Assembly (NCBI GenBank): GCA_044235425.1
Contig: JBIIHW010000027.1
Coordinates: forward strand, 16,543-80,542
DNA from: JBJSXJ01 sp044235425
GTDB lineage: Bacteria; Planctomycetota; Planctomycetia; Pirellulales; Pirellulaceae
Length of the DNA: 64,000 nt
Reading direction: 5' to 3'
Shown here piece by piece: positions 44,756 to 53,379 of this stretch. Position 1 is the stretch's first letter. Each line of letters opens with the position of its first letter. The notes under the pieces were generated by a model that did not search any database, had not been told where the DNA came from, and was given only the letters and a program-made list of their open reading frames with translations. The position numbers and the translations under genes are program-made.

Positions 44756-46276
44756 TTACTCTGCCAGTTCATCGATCGCTGCAAAATCCTCTCGCAGAGA
44801 ACGATAGAGTTTTTGGTAGAGCGGGAAACTTCGCTGGTACATCGTGGCGGCGCGCGGCAAGCATCGCGTTTCACTCACCACTCGAATCGTAGCAGCACAC
44901 GCTTCTTGAATATTCTTATATCCACCCGCTCCGACGGCAGCCAGCAATGCGACTCCATAGGCCGGTCCTTGCTCGGCGTTAATCGATACCACGTGCTGAT
45001 TGAACACGGCCGCTTGTATCTGTCGCCACAGCACACTCCGCGATCCCCCTCCGGACGCTCGAATCTGCCGCACAGGCACACCGAGGGCACGGATAATCTG
45101 CAAACTGTCGTTCATCGCATAGGAGACACCTTCCATGATCGCGCGCGCCAGGTGCCCACGACGATGCTTCAGCGTGAGTCCAATAAAGCAGCCGCGCGCA
45201 TGTGGATCGGCATGCGGTGTTCGCTCGCCCGCCAAGTAGGGCAGAAAAAACAATCCCTCACTGCCCGCGGGCACCTGCGCCGCCTCTTCATTGAGCCGCT
45301 GCAGAATCTCTTCCGTCGTTTTACCCATCTCCTGACATAGCGATTCACGAAACCACTGCATCGCTCCACCACCCGTCAAACTCACCCCCATCATGTGCCA
45401 CTTGCCATCCACTGCATGACAGAAGGTGTGCAGCCGACCTTGCGGATCAAACTCCATGGAATCACTGTGCACGAACATGATTCCCGACGTGCCAATCGAC
45501 GTCGACAACACACCACGTTCGACCACGCCGGTGCCCACCGCGTTGGCGGCACAGTCGCCGGCTCCGCCCACGACCAAGCAGTCGGTCGACAATCCCAGAT
45601 CCTGAGCAACCTCGGGCAATAGTCGGCCCGTGACCTCATGTGATTCGAAACAGCGGGGCAGCAGGCTGGCATCAAGCTCCAACTTGGAGAGCAAGTTTTT
45701 CGACCAGGTACGGCGTGCGACGTCAAGCAGCAAGGTACCGCTGGCATCACTCACATCCGAAGCGAATTCACCGGTAAGTCGCCGGCGGACGTCATCTTTG
45801 GGCAGCAACACCTGCGTCGTGCGATCGAAGACTTTTGGTTCGTGATTGCGCAGCCACAGAATCTTGGGTGCCGTGAAGCCGGTGAGGGCTGGATTGGCAA
45901 CCATTTTGATGAGTGCCTTACGGCCGCCCGCCCGCCGCTCAATTTCATCACATTCCGCCGCCGTCCGTTGATCGTTCCAGAGAAGTGCTTTTCGTAATAC
46001 CTTGCCCCGTTTGTCCAGGAACACCGACCCATGCATTTGACCCGACAAACCAATCGCTCGCACATCGGCCTTCTTGAGCTTCGCGGCGCGCACCACTTGG
46101 CGAATGGTCGTACGCGTCGCCTGCCACCAATCCTCGGGATCCTGTTCACTCCAGAGCGGCTTCGGATGGTAAGACGGATACGCAACCGTCGCCTCGGCCA
46201 AGATCGCCCCCTGCTCATTGATGGCCAAAGTCTTCGTGGCAGACGTTCCAATATCAATTCCGAGGTAAGCAGCCAT
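44756..46276 (-). CDS. xylB: Xylulokinase
   Basis: XylB phosphorylates D-xylulose to xylulose-5-phosphate. The start is ATG 46276 (MAAYLGIDIGTSATKTLAIN), the standard FGGY-kinase opening; the frame runs open 258 bp further upstream without family-like sequence. The resulting 506 residues fit the family. Motifs include KPLWSEQDPEDWW, IGLSGQMHGSVFLD, LLWNDQRTAAECDEIE, and VGGAGDCAANAVGTG. Towards the C-terminus are MGVSLTGGGAMQWFRESL, LFFLPYLAGERTPHADPHAR, EGVSYAMNDSLQIIRALGVP and RASGGGSRSVLWRQIQA with the FGGY ATP site. A related sugar kinase cannot be fully excluded, but the MHGSV segment favours xylulose. It is divergent from a sugar-binding lipoprotein gene (286 bp), so the two may share regulation. 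Confidence 0.9.
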   Translation of the reverse strand: MAAYLGIDIGTSATKTLAINEQGAILAEATVAYPSYHPKPLWSEQDPEDWWQATRTTIRQVVRAAKLKKADVRAIGLSGQMHGSVFLDKRGKVLRKALLWNDQRTAAECDEIERRAGGRKALIKMVANPALTGFTAPKILWLRNHEPKVFDRTTQVLLPKDDVRRRLTGEFASDVSDASGTLLLDVARRTWSKNLLSKLELDASLLPRCFESHEVTGRLLPEVAQDLGLSTDCLVVGGAGDCAANAVGTGVVERGVLSTSIGTSGIMFVHSDSMEFDPQGRLHTFCHAVDGKWHMMGVSLTGGGAMQWFRESLCQEMGKTTEEILQRLNEEAAQVPAGSEGLFFLPYLAGERTPHADPHARGCFIGLTLKHRRGHLARAIMEGVSYAMNDSLQIIRALGVPVRQIRASGGGSRSVLWRQIQAAVFNQHVVSINAEQGPAYGVALLAAVGAGGYKNIQEACAATIRVVSETRCLPRAATMYQRSFPLYQKLYRSLREDFAAIDELAE

Positions 46277-46562
46277 GTCGCGATGATTCCTTTTTGGTGA
46301 GCGAGCTGAACCGGAGTGATTGTTGACCAGTTTGGCGAGAAACTCAACCAGGAACGCAACGCTCAACAGGTCTCGCTGGACGGCAACCATTCGAGTGAAC
46401 TGCGTCTGCCATTCGAAACTCGACGATCGCTCCACGGCAGGCTTTCGAAGGACTTCTGGGAAGGTAGAATCATGGATCTCACCGGCGTTCGACCGCGCTG
46501 AGTCCATCCGCATTTTCAGTTTATTCATTTTCATGTTTGTTTAATTGGGAAGGAGTGACGTC

Positions 46563-48098
46563 ATGGGTCGTCACCTGGGATCGATCCACAGAGCACTACT
46601 CGGCAGCGTCTGGCTGTTGAGCATTCTGATTGCGACCGGCTGCCCTGGCCCGACGCCTCAACGGCCTTCCCAAGAGAACTCTGCCACTTCCCTGACCGAC
46701 CCGAAGTCCTCTGCCACAGGGCCTCAGCAAACGACAATGCCTGGCGAAGAACCGGCTAGTAGCTCACTTCGAGTGCTCGTCGTCGATGATGCTAACTTGG
46801 CCTCCGCCATCGAAAGTCAATGGCAAGCTGTCGCCGAACAGACGATTCGCGTAAAGACGATCACTGCTGCCCAACTTGAGGACACCACCAAGACGCTCGA
46901 TGCTGATGTCATTCTCTTTCCCCATGAGGCCCTGGGAACGCTGGTGGAGCGGCGTCAGATTGTGCCCGTCGCCGATGAAGTCTGGAACGGAACTCGCTGG
47001 AACCGTCGTGATCTGCTCGAACTGCCGCGGCAGCGTGAGTCGACCTGGGGACAAACCGTCTATGCCCTCCCACTAGGCTCCCGACAACTGATGCTCTGGT
47101 ATCGACGCGATCTTTTCGACAAGCTGAGCCTTTCGGTTCCACGCACTTGGTCGGATTACCAAACGCTCGCCCAGCAGCTGGGGAACCGCGAGTTCCTGCG
47201 GCAGAAAGCTGCGGACCTGGCCCCAGCACCGGAGCAGCCCTGGGCGGGTTCCCTAGAACCGCTGGGAGATGGTTTCAGCGGCTCGCTACTCACCGTCCGA
47301 GCGGCCGCGTATCTGCGGCATCGCAGTCAGTATTCAACTTTTTTGGACTTCTCATCGCTCGAACCCTTACTCGCAACGCCACCCTTCATTCGGGCACTTG
47401 AGGAACTAGAGACGGTCGCCAAACTCACCCCAGAAGAATTACGGTCGCTATCGCCCGATGAAGTTCGCAAGGCGTTTCTGGCGGGACGCGCCGCAATGGC
47501 GATCACTTGGGCGGGTGCTGACGAGCACGCGCCCGTCGTGGACGGAAATGCCATCGGCGTCGCCCTCGTGCCGGGCGCCACCCAAATGTACAACCTGCGC
47601 CAAGGTAAATGGGAAGAACGTGTCTCCGAAGAATCAGTCACCGTGCCCGTCGTCGGCCTTGCCGGTCGCCTCGGCTCCACCACTCGCGAATGCCGTCGCT
47701 CGCAAGCCGCCTGGAATTTCCTGCTCCTCCTGAGCTGCTCGGAATGGAGTTCTTCCGTGCTCTCGCAAAGCTCCGCCACGGGCATCGTACGCCGCGCACA
47801 ACTACAAGATGCACAGGCGTGGCTCGGAAGTTCACTCGCCGGAGATGGTCGCCGCGACTATCTACAAGCAGTCGAAGAAACCTCGCGGCAGTCCAATTGG
47901 CTGACGATTATGAGGATACCTGGCCAGCGTGACTATCGTTCGGCGTTATCCGCAGTTGTCGACGACACGATCGCGGGCCGCACCTCCCCCACTGCCGCGT
48001 TACAGCAAGCTTCCGAAGCTTGGAGAAAAATCACGGCTGACCGCGACCCCCAGCAACTCAAAGCAGCCTATCGCCGCGACCTGGGCTTGGAAAAATAG
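46563..48098 (+). CDS. Extracellular solute-binding lipoprotein, ABC type
   Basis: A 511-residue predicted binding lipoprotein. ATG 46563 is preceded by AAGGAG at 8 nt, so the in-frame TTG at 46545 is discarded. The signal SVWLLSILIATGC contains a lipobox with the lipidated Cys in ATGCPGPT. The mature part has segments typical of family 1 binding proteins: DADVILFPHEALGTLVERRQ, TVYALPLGSRQLMLWYRRDL, FDKLSLSVPRTWSDYQTLAQ, RKAFLAGRAAMAITWAG. It probably binds a sugar, in line with the divergent xylB gene, but no permease or ATPase gene lies nearby. A role in sensing or an unlinked transporter is possible. tRNA-Ala follows 81 bp downstream. Confidence 0.82.
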   Translation: MGRHLGSIHRALLGSVWLLSILIATGCPGPTPQRPSQENSATSLTDPKSSATGPQQTTMPGEEPASSSLRVLVVDDANLASAIESQWQAVAEQTIRVKTITAAQLEDTTKTLDADVILFPHEALGTLVERRQIVPVADEVWNGTRWNRRDLLELPRQRESTWGQTVYALPLGSRQLMLWYRRDLFDKLSLSVPRTWSDYQTLAQQLGNREFLRQKAADLAPAPEQPWAGSLEPLGDGFSGSLLTVRAAAYLRHRSQYSTFLDFSSLEPLLATPPFIRALEELETVAKLTPEELRSLSPDEVRKAFLAGRAAMAITWAGADEHAPVVDGNAIGVALVPGATQMYNLRQGKWEERVSEESVTVPVVGLAGRLGSTTRECRRSQAAWNFLLLLSCSEWSSSVLSQSSATGIVRRAQLQDAQAWLGSSLAGDGRRDYLQAVEETSRQSNWLTIMRIPGQRDYRSALSAVVDDTIAGRTSPTAALQQASEAWRKITADRDPQQLKAAYRRDLGLEK

Positions 48099-48179
48099 CG
48101 TGTGGCTTTGGCTGCCGAAGCGTCAGCGTTACCGCTGGACAGAGCTGCGGGAGCTCACTAAACTTCTACGTACCTTTGA

Positions 48180-48252
48180 GGGGCGGTAGCTCAGTTGGGA
48201 GAGCGCAGCGTTCGCAATGCTGAGGTCGGGGGTTCGACTCCCCTCCGCTCCA
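48180..48252 (+). tRNA. tRNA-Ala, anticodon CGC
   Basis: The 73-nt cloverleaf has acceptor GGGGCGG paired with CCGCTCC, including the G3-U70 wobble pair that is the identity element of alanine tRNAs. The D-arm is GCTC-AGTTGGGA-GAGC. The anticodon stem is CAGCG/TGCTG with loop TTCGCAA (anticodon CGC, codon GCG), and the T-arm is GGGGG-TTCGACT-CCCCT. CCA is not encoded. A CTTTTT run follows directly. Confidence 0.96.
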
Positions 48253-48733
48253 CTTTTTCTCAATCTCTCGCACGGTGCTTCTCTCCGCCGTGCATCCCTC
48301 GTCTGTTTTTTGCTCATGGAGACTCGGAGTTGCCCACGCAGACTCAGTTCTTTGCGCTCGGCGACTCGGCGACGTAGGGAAACAGGAAAACAGGGAAACA
48401 CGTAGTGAGTTTTTTTCTTTCCTACTTCTAGTTCTCTGTGCGCAACGCTGCGGCTCCGTGCACAACGCTGGCACGACCAGCCCGCTGCCTGATTCGTACA
48501 ACCGGTAATGCTTGACACGGTCGCGACGGTCGTAGGTAGCAACGGTAAATCGCTGGCGCCTCTGCTGGCACTCTCCCGATACCGAGAACTGGGCGTTTGC
48601 GCGCGTGGTTCTCTCCAGAGATTCACGCGTAGCTTTTAGTAGGAAAAACTGGCTTTAAGCGCGGAGTAGAACGGTCATCGTGGGGACTCGACATTGTAGC
48701 GATTCTGCTGAGCGTAACGTCTCCGGATGGGAG
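48253..48733. other. Intergenic region after tRNA-Ala
   Basis: About 480 bp without a convincing gene. The central part (48290-48470) is low-complexity, with AGGGAAACAGGAAAACAGGG and GTGCGCAACGCTGCGGCTCC segments. A sequence GGTTCTCTCCAG at 48606 also occurs at 18118. Frames on the minus strand through this stretch and the tRNA have no protein-like features. The short upstream frame of the WD40 gene (from GTG 48680) lies at its right end. Confidence 0.5.
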
Positions 48734-49858
48734 ATGATGGATGACTGCGGAGCGTTGGATCGACGCCGCTGGCTCCACACGCTCATGCGCCGCAGCGGTG
48801 GTGGCCTGACCGCGCTGCTGCTGGCGTCTGCTGCGCCTCGCTCGGCTTGGTCCGGCGAGAGTTCCGTGATGAACTGGCCCAGTCGAGTGCTCGCGTCTCC
48901 CAACGGGCGCGCGGATGAACGAGCACCCGTGATAACCGCCACCAGGATTCGTCATGGCGGACAAGAATTTGCCACCGCGGGCGATGATCATCGAATCTAT
49001 CTCTGGCGACTTATCGACGGCCAGTTAATCCGCAAATTGAACGGCCATCAAGATTGGGTGCAAGCCCTCGCCTATTCGCCCAATGGCGAATGGTTGGCGT
49101 CGGCCGGAAATGATCGTCGTATTCTCATTTGGGATGTGGAACGTGGCTCTCTCGCTCAGACACTTGCTGATCCACGCGAGGCAGTTACCGGACTGAGTTG
49201 GTCACCCGACGGTGGTCAACTGGTGAGTGTCGGCCTGGAGGATCGATTACGCATCTATAACTCTAAAACCTGGCAGGTCGAGCAAGAGCTAGTCTGTCCG
49301 TCCAGCGACATCCGCTGCGTAGATCACTCGGCGGATCAGCGCTGGCTGGCTGTCGCCGGTCGTCAGGGTCATGTGCGTCTTTGGGATCGCACGCAAAACG
49401 ATCGCGTCCAGGACTATCAACCGCATCGTCAACGAGTGCGAGCGTTGGGATTCGCTCCCGACAGTGATTATCTGGTGAGTGCCGGAGAGGATCGCAAGAT
49501 TCATGTCATCAGTTTGGCCCACAGTAACGCAGCATTTGAATTACCAGGCAGTTCCGCCAAGATACTCGCTCTGACGTTTTATGGCTCACAAGAACTTGCC
49601 ACCGGTGGCAGTGACAACTTGATTCGGCTTTGGGATCTAGCTGAGCGTCGTGAGCTAGGTACGCTTGCCGGACATCGTGGCAGCGTAGCCTCCTTGACCG
49701 GCAATGGTGCCGTGTTGATCTCCAGCGGGTTCGACACGGAGGTACGCATTTGGACGATTTCAGCTCATGTGGCTCGAGAGCGACCACCGGCGACACGTAC
49801 CAGCCGGAAGGAAGGTCGTGACGACGGCTTCCGCGATGGCAGTAGAAAAAGCGATTGA
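48734..49858 (+). CDS. Secreted WD40-repeat beta-propeller protein
   Basis: A protein of about 374 residues from ATG 48734 (an in-frame GTG at 48680 is possible). The N-terminus has RRRWLHTLMRRSGGGLTALL followed by LASAAPRSAWSG, resembling an export signal of twin-arginine or Sec type. Seven repeats end in WD-like motifs: GDDHRIYLWRL, GNDRRILIWDVE, GLEDRLRIYN, GRQGHVRLWDR, GEDRKIHVISL, GSDNLIRLWDL and GFDTEVRIWTI, so a seven-bladed propeller is expected. WD40 proteins act as binding scaffolds, and no enzyme site is visible. Planctomycetes have many such genes. The SdrD_B protein starts 20 bp downstream, and the two may be cotranscribed. Confidence 0.87.
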   Translation: MMDDCGALDRRRWLHTLMRRSGGGLTALLLASAAPRSAWSGESSVMNWPSRVLASPNGRADERAPVITATRIRHGGQEFATAGDDHRIYLWRLIDGQLIRKLNGHQDWVQALAYSPNGEWLASAGNDRRILIWDVERGSLAQTLADPREAVTGLSWSPDGGQLVSVGLEDRLRIYNSKTWQVEQELVCPSSDIRCVDHSADQRWLAVAGRQGHVRLWDRTQNDRVQDYQPHRQRVRALGFAPDSDYLVSAGEDRKIHVISLAHSNAAFELPGSSAKILALTFYGSQELATGGSDNLIRLWDLAERRELGTLAGHRGSVASLTGNGAVLISSGFDTEVRIWTISAHVARERPPATRTSRKEGRDDGFRDGSRKSD

Positions 49859-49878
49859 TTGTTTGATCGAGGTGGATT

Positions 49879-52800
49879 GTGAGTTGGTGGCGGCGATTTA
49901 CTCGAACGAGAACCCAGCGGCGTGATTCGGCCGCGCGCGGTGAGCGTCGCCGTGGGGACACGGACGCACGTCGTCAGCCGCATTTCGAGTCGATGGAACC
50001 GCGCCGCCAGATGGCTGCCGCTCCAGTCCATGTCGGCGTCGTATACGTCGAAGAGGATAGTGGTGCAGACTTGCACGGCGACACATTTGCCGTGCAATTT
50101 GAAGGCGGTGCGACCGGCACAGAGCTCACACAGATCGTCATCGATACCGATCAGAACACACCCGGCTACAGTGTCGGGGATCTGATCTTTGACACCGTAA
50201 AGGGTGGTGCCGGTGCCGACGAAGCGTTTCCGTTCACCATCATCTCACAGACCGGTATCGATTTTGTGGGAGCGGAAATCCAAGATGGTGGCACTCGACT
50301 TACACTCAACCTGCGTGGTTTTCAAGCCGGTGAAAAACTGGTCTTTTCGATCGATGTCGACGAAATCCAGCAGCTGGACGCCAATTTAGGTACCCCCGCC
50401 ACGGCCACTGACTGGCAACATTTCAATGAAGGTGTTGATCCCATCGCGTCAGGCGTTGAGTTTCAAGGGTCACAGTTACGAGCGAGCGTATCGGCGACGA
50501 ATTATTTTTCGATCACCGAACAACGTGAATTTCGTAATGCCTACGACCCACTGTTCGTCGGCACAAATCTGCTGACAACCACGGCTGGTAGTAATGGAAT
50601 TCCAGCCGACAATGATGGTGGCAAACGGGATCGTTCGACTGGCACCATGGTGCCGTTGCAACAAGTACCAAAGCGGGTGGAAATCTGTGGTTCAGTTTAC
50701 GTCGATCGCAATCGCAATGCACTCTTCGATGCCAGCGAATCGGGTATCGGCGGCGTGACGATTCGGGTCGTGCCCGTGACGACCATTGAGCCCCAATCTT
50801 CGCTGCTCCTCACCACCGCACTCGATGGTTCGTTCTGTGGACGAGATCTGCTGCCCGGTACCTACCGTCTCGAACAACTTCAACCCACCGGCTACTTCGA
50901 TGGGATTGATACGGCAGGTCAGGTCGGCGGAGTTGAGCGCGGTCGAGCGATCAACCCGGGCGACTCGATCGTGGACATCGATTTGATTGGCGGTGAGTCC
51001 TCGCGAGACAACCTGTTCGGCGAATATCTGCCCGCTTCGCTTTCCGGTCACGTCTATCATGACCAAAATCGTGACGGACAGTTTCAGTCCACTGAGTCAC
51101 CGATTGCCAACGTGATCGTACGGCTGTTCGATGAGTCCCAACAGCAAAGAGGAATTCAGACAACGAATAGCCTCGGCTTTTACGAGTTCACCGATCTGCC
51201 CGCTGGCGTTTATACCATTCAGGAAACTCAACCTGCCAATTGGCTTGATGGCCTGGATGCCCCCGGAACAATCAACGGAGCGGTAGTTGGCAGCGCGCAG
51301 AATCCGGGCGATCAACTGGTCGACATCGTGCTTAACTACGGTGAAGAGGGCATTAATTATGACTTTGGAGAAGTGCTACCGGCGCGGCTGAGCGGACAGG
51401 TTTGCGCCAGTGTGCAATCTGATTGCCGCTCAACCGATCAGTCGCTGGCACTCCCCGGAGTGATCCTGGATTTGTACGATCAGGCGGATCGGAAGATCGC
51501 CAGCACGATCACCGACTCTCAGGGCAATTACGAATTCAGCGGCTTGGTGCCTGGCGAGTATACGGTGCGTCAGCAGCAACCCTCGACCTACTTCGACAAT
51601 CGACAATTTGCGGGCACGTCGGGTGGTGATCCGATGCTGCCCAACATGATTCGTTCGATTCAATTGGGCTCGGGTGTCACCGCCAGCGACTATGACTTTT
51701 GCGAGCAGCCGACGGCGGCACTGCGTGGCCGAGTGTTTCAGGATGGTCCCGCCATTGAGACGGAGGATGGACAGCCACCGGCTGACTTAGCAGCGATTCG
51801 CGATGGTCAGTTCACCAGCGATGATACGCCACTGGCCGGAGTCTGGCTGGAACTTCGCGACGGCGTGACTGGATTGCCCGTTGCGACCACCGACTTACTT
51901 CCTGGAACAGCGCCCGCCGGTCCCGTTCGTACGCGGACCGATGCGGCGGGGCGTTATGAGTTCACGGGACTTCGTGGTGATCGCAGCTACGCTGTCATTG
52001 AAGTTCAACCGCAGGGTTACTTTGATAGCCTTGATACTGCCGGCAGCACGGGAGGCTATGCGCTCAATCCCGGTGAGCCTTTACCAGCTGAAATCGCGGA
52101 CGCGCTACTCACCGAACTAGGCCAGGACGCAATTGTTCGCATCCCGCTCAGCTTTGGACAAATCTCGATCGACAACGACTTCAGCGAAGTGGTGGTGCGC
52201 AAGGCTCCAACGCCTCTGCCGCCCGAGCCACCACCAGATCCGCCTCTGGATCGATTTCAACCGCCGCTCGTGCCACCGCCACCTCTGCCACTGCCAGTTC
52301 CGCTGACACCGACCGTGATGGCCGTGTTGCCGCCCATTTTCCGACCCGTGCAATTGGCCGAAGCAGAGTGGTTTGGTAGCGGCGGTGGACAGGTACCCAA
52401 CACGTGGCACTTGAGCATAATGGATGGTGGACAACCGCGTGGTGGTCAAGGTCGCACTATTCCCCTTGCACAACTGCTTTCACGAGCGCCTCTCTTAGCG
52501 AAGTCCTCCTGGCATTTGGATCGGCTGCGAGATTCGCAGTGGTTCGTCTCGCTGGGTGGAGCGGATGAACGCCCAGATGCCACTCGACAGTTTCTCTTTG
52601 GAGTACCCGGCGCGATCCCAGTGACAGGCGACTTCAACGGTGACGGTCGCAGTGATGTGGGAGTGTTCTATCGCGGCGAGTGGTTCCTCGATGTGAATGG
52701 TAACGGACGCTGGGACGACGAAGACCTCTGGGCTCAACTCGGCTCCGCTGAAGATTTGCCCGTCGTCGGCGATTGGAATGGCGATGGCAAAGATGACATC

Positions 52801-53376
52801 GGCATCTTTGGTCCCGAATGGCTGGGTGACGAACGCGCGTTACTACGCGAGCCCGGACTACCCAACTTTGCCAATCGGCCCAAGGAAACGCCGAAGAACG
52901 TGCCTCCACCCGCTGAAGACGCACCCGAACGCCTGCGCGTGTTGCAGTTGTCTGAGCGAGGAGCACCACGAGCGGACGTGATTGATCACGTCTTCCGTTT
53001 TGGTCAGCCGGCGGACGTACCGATCAGTGGCGACTGGGATGGCGATGGAATCCACACCCTCGGTCTGTTCCGAGATGGTCGCTGGCGACTGGATGTTACG
53101 GGCGACGCTCACGCCCACAAAGACCAAGCAGTCATCGATTACGGTCAACGCGGCGACATACCGGTCGTCGGTGACTTTGATGGCGACGGCATCGATGAGA
53201 TCGGTGTCTATCGAGCTGGTGTTTGGTATGTCGATACGAATCATAACCATCAACTGGATGCTCACGACCGCGTCTTCCAACTCGGCGGTCCACAAGATAC
53301 TCCCGTCGTCGGCGACTGGAATGGCGATGGTAAAGATGAACCCGGCATCTACGGTCGGCAGGGACTTGCTGAGTGA
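49879..53376 (+). CDS. Cell-surface protein with SdrD_B/Cna_B repeats and VCBS/FG-GAP-like C-terminus
   Basis: An 1165-residue surface protein. The N-terminus is basic and holds HFESMEPRRQMAA (35-47), an LEPR-XLL-type motif found at the start of many planctomycete giant surface proteins. A domain of about 220 residues (cohesin-like in feel) is followed by four SdrD_B/Cna_B-type repeats (about 266-382, 386-498, 502-608, 613-772), each with a YFDG/WLDG...DTAG element. A Pro-rich spacer (777-813) follows. The C-terminal part (about 914-1160) has calcium-binding GDFNGDGRSD / GDWNGDGKDD / GDWDGDGIHT / GDFDGDGIDE loops. It is likely an adhesin or matrix protein. GTG 49879 follows GAGGTGG. The next gene begins 3 bp after the stop. 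Confidence 0.87.
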   Translation: MSWWRRFTRTRTQRRDSAARGERRRGDTDARRQPHFESMEPRRQMAAAPVHVGVVYVEEDSGADLHGDTFAVQFEGGATGTELTQIVIDTDQNTPGYSVGDLIFDTVKGGAGADEAFPFTIISQTGIDFVGAEIQDGGTRLTLNLRGFQAGEKLVFSIDVDEIQQLDANLGTPATATDWQHFNEGVDPIASGVEFQGSQLRASVSATNYFSITEQREFRNAYDPLFVGTNLLTTTAGSNGIPADNDGGKRDRSTGTMVPLQQVPKRVEICGSVYVDRNRNALFDASESGIGGVTIRVVPVTTIEPQSSLLLTTALDGSFCGRDLLPGTYRLEQLQPTGYFDGIDTAGQVGGVERGRAINPGDSIVDIDLIGGESSRDNLFGEYLPASLSGHVYHDQNRDGQFQSTESPIANVIVRLFDESQQQRGIQTTNSLGFYEFTDLPAGVYTIQETQPANWLDGLDAPGTINGAVVGSAQNPGDQLVDIVLNYGEEGINYDFGEVLPARLSGQVCASVQSDCRSTDQSLALPGVILDLYDQADRKIASTITDSQGNYEFSGLVPGEYTVRQQQPSTYFDNRQFAGTSGGDPMLPNMIRSIQLGSGVTASDYDFCEQPTAALRGRVFQDGPAIETEDGQPPADLAAIRDGQFTSDDTPLAGVWLELRDGVTGLPVATTDLLPGTAPAGPVRTRTDAAGRYEFTGLRGDRSYAVIEVQPQGYFDSLDTAGSTGGYALNPGEPLPAEIADALLTELGQDAIVRIPLSFGQISIDNDFSEVVVRKAPTPLPPEPPPDPPLDRFQPPLVPPPPLPLPVPLTPTVMAVLPPIFRPVQLAEAEWFGSGGGQVPNTWHLSIMDGGQPRGGQGRTIPLAQLLSRAPLLAKSSWHLDRLRDSQWFVSLGGADERPDATRQFLFGVPGAIPVTGDFNGDGRSDVGVFYRGEWFLDVNGNGRWDDEDLWAQLGSAEDLPVVGDWNGDGKDDIGIFGPEWLGDERALLREPGLPNFANRPKETPKNVPPPAEDAPERLRVLQLSERGAPRADVIDHVFRFGQPADVPISGDWDGDGIHTLGLFRDGRWRLDVTGDAHAHKDQAVIDYGQRGDIPVVGDFDGDGIDEIGVYRAGVWYVDTNHNHQLDAHDRVFQLGGPQDTPVVGDWNGDGKDEPGIYGRQGLAE

Positions 53377-53379
53377 TCG

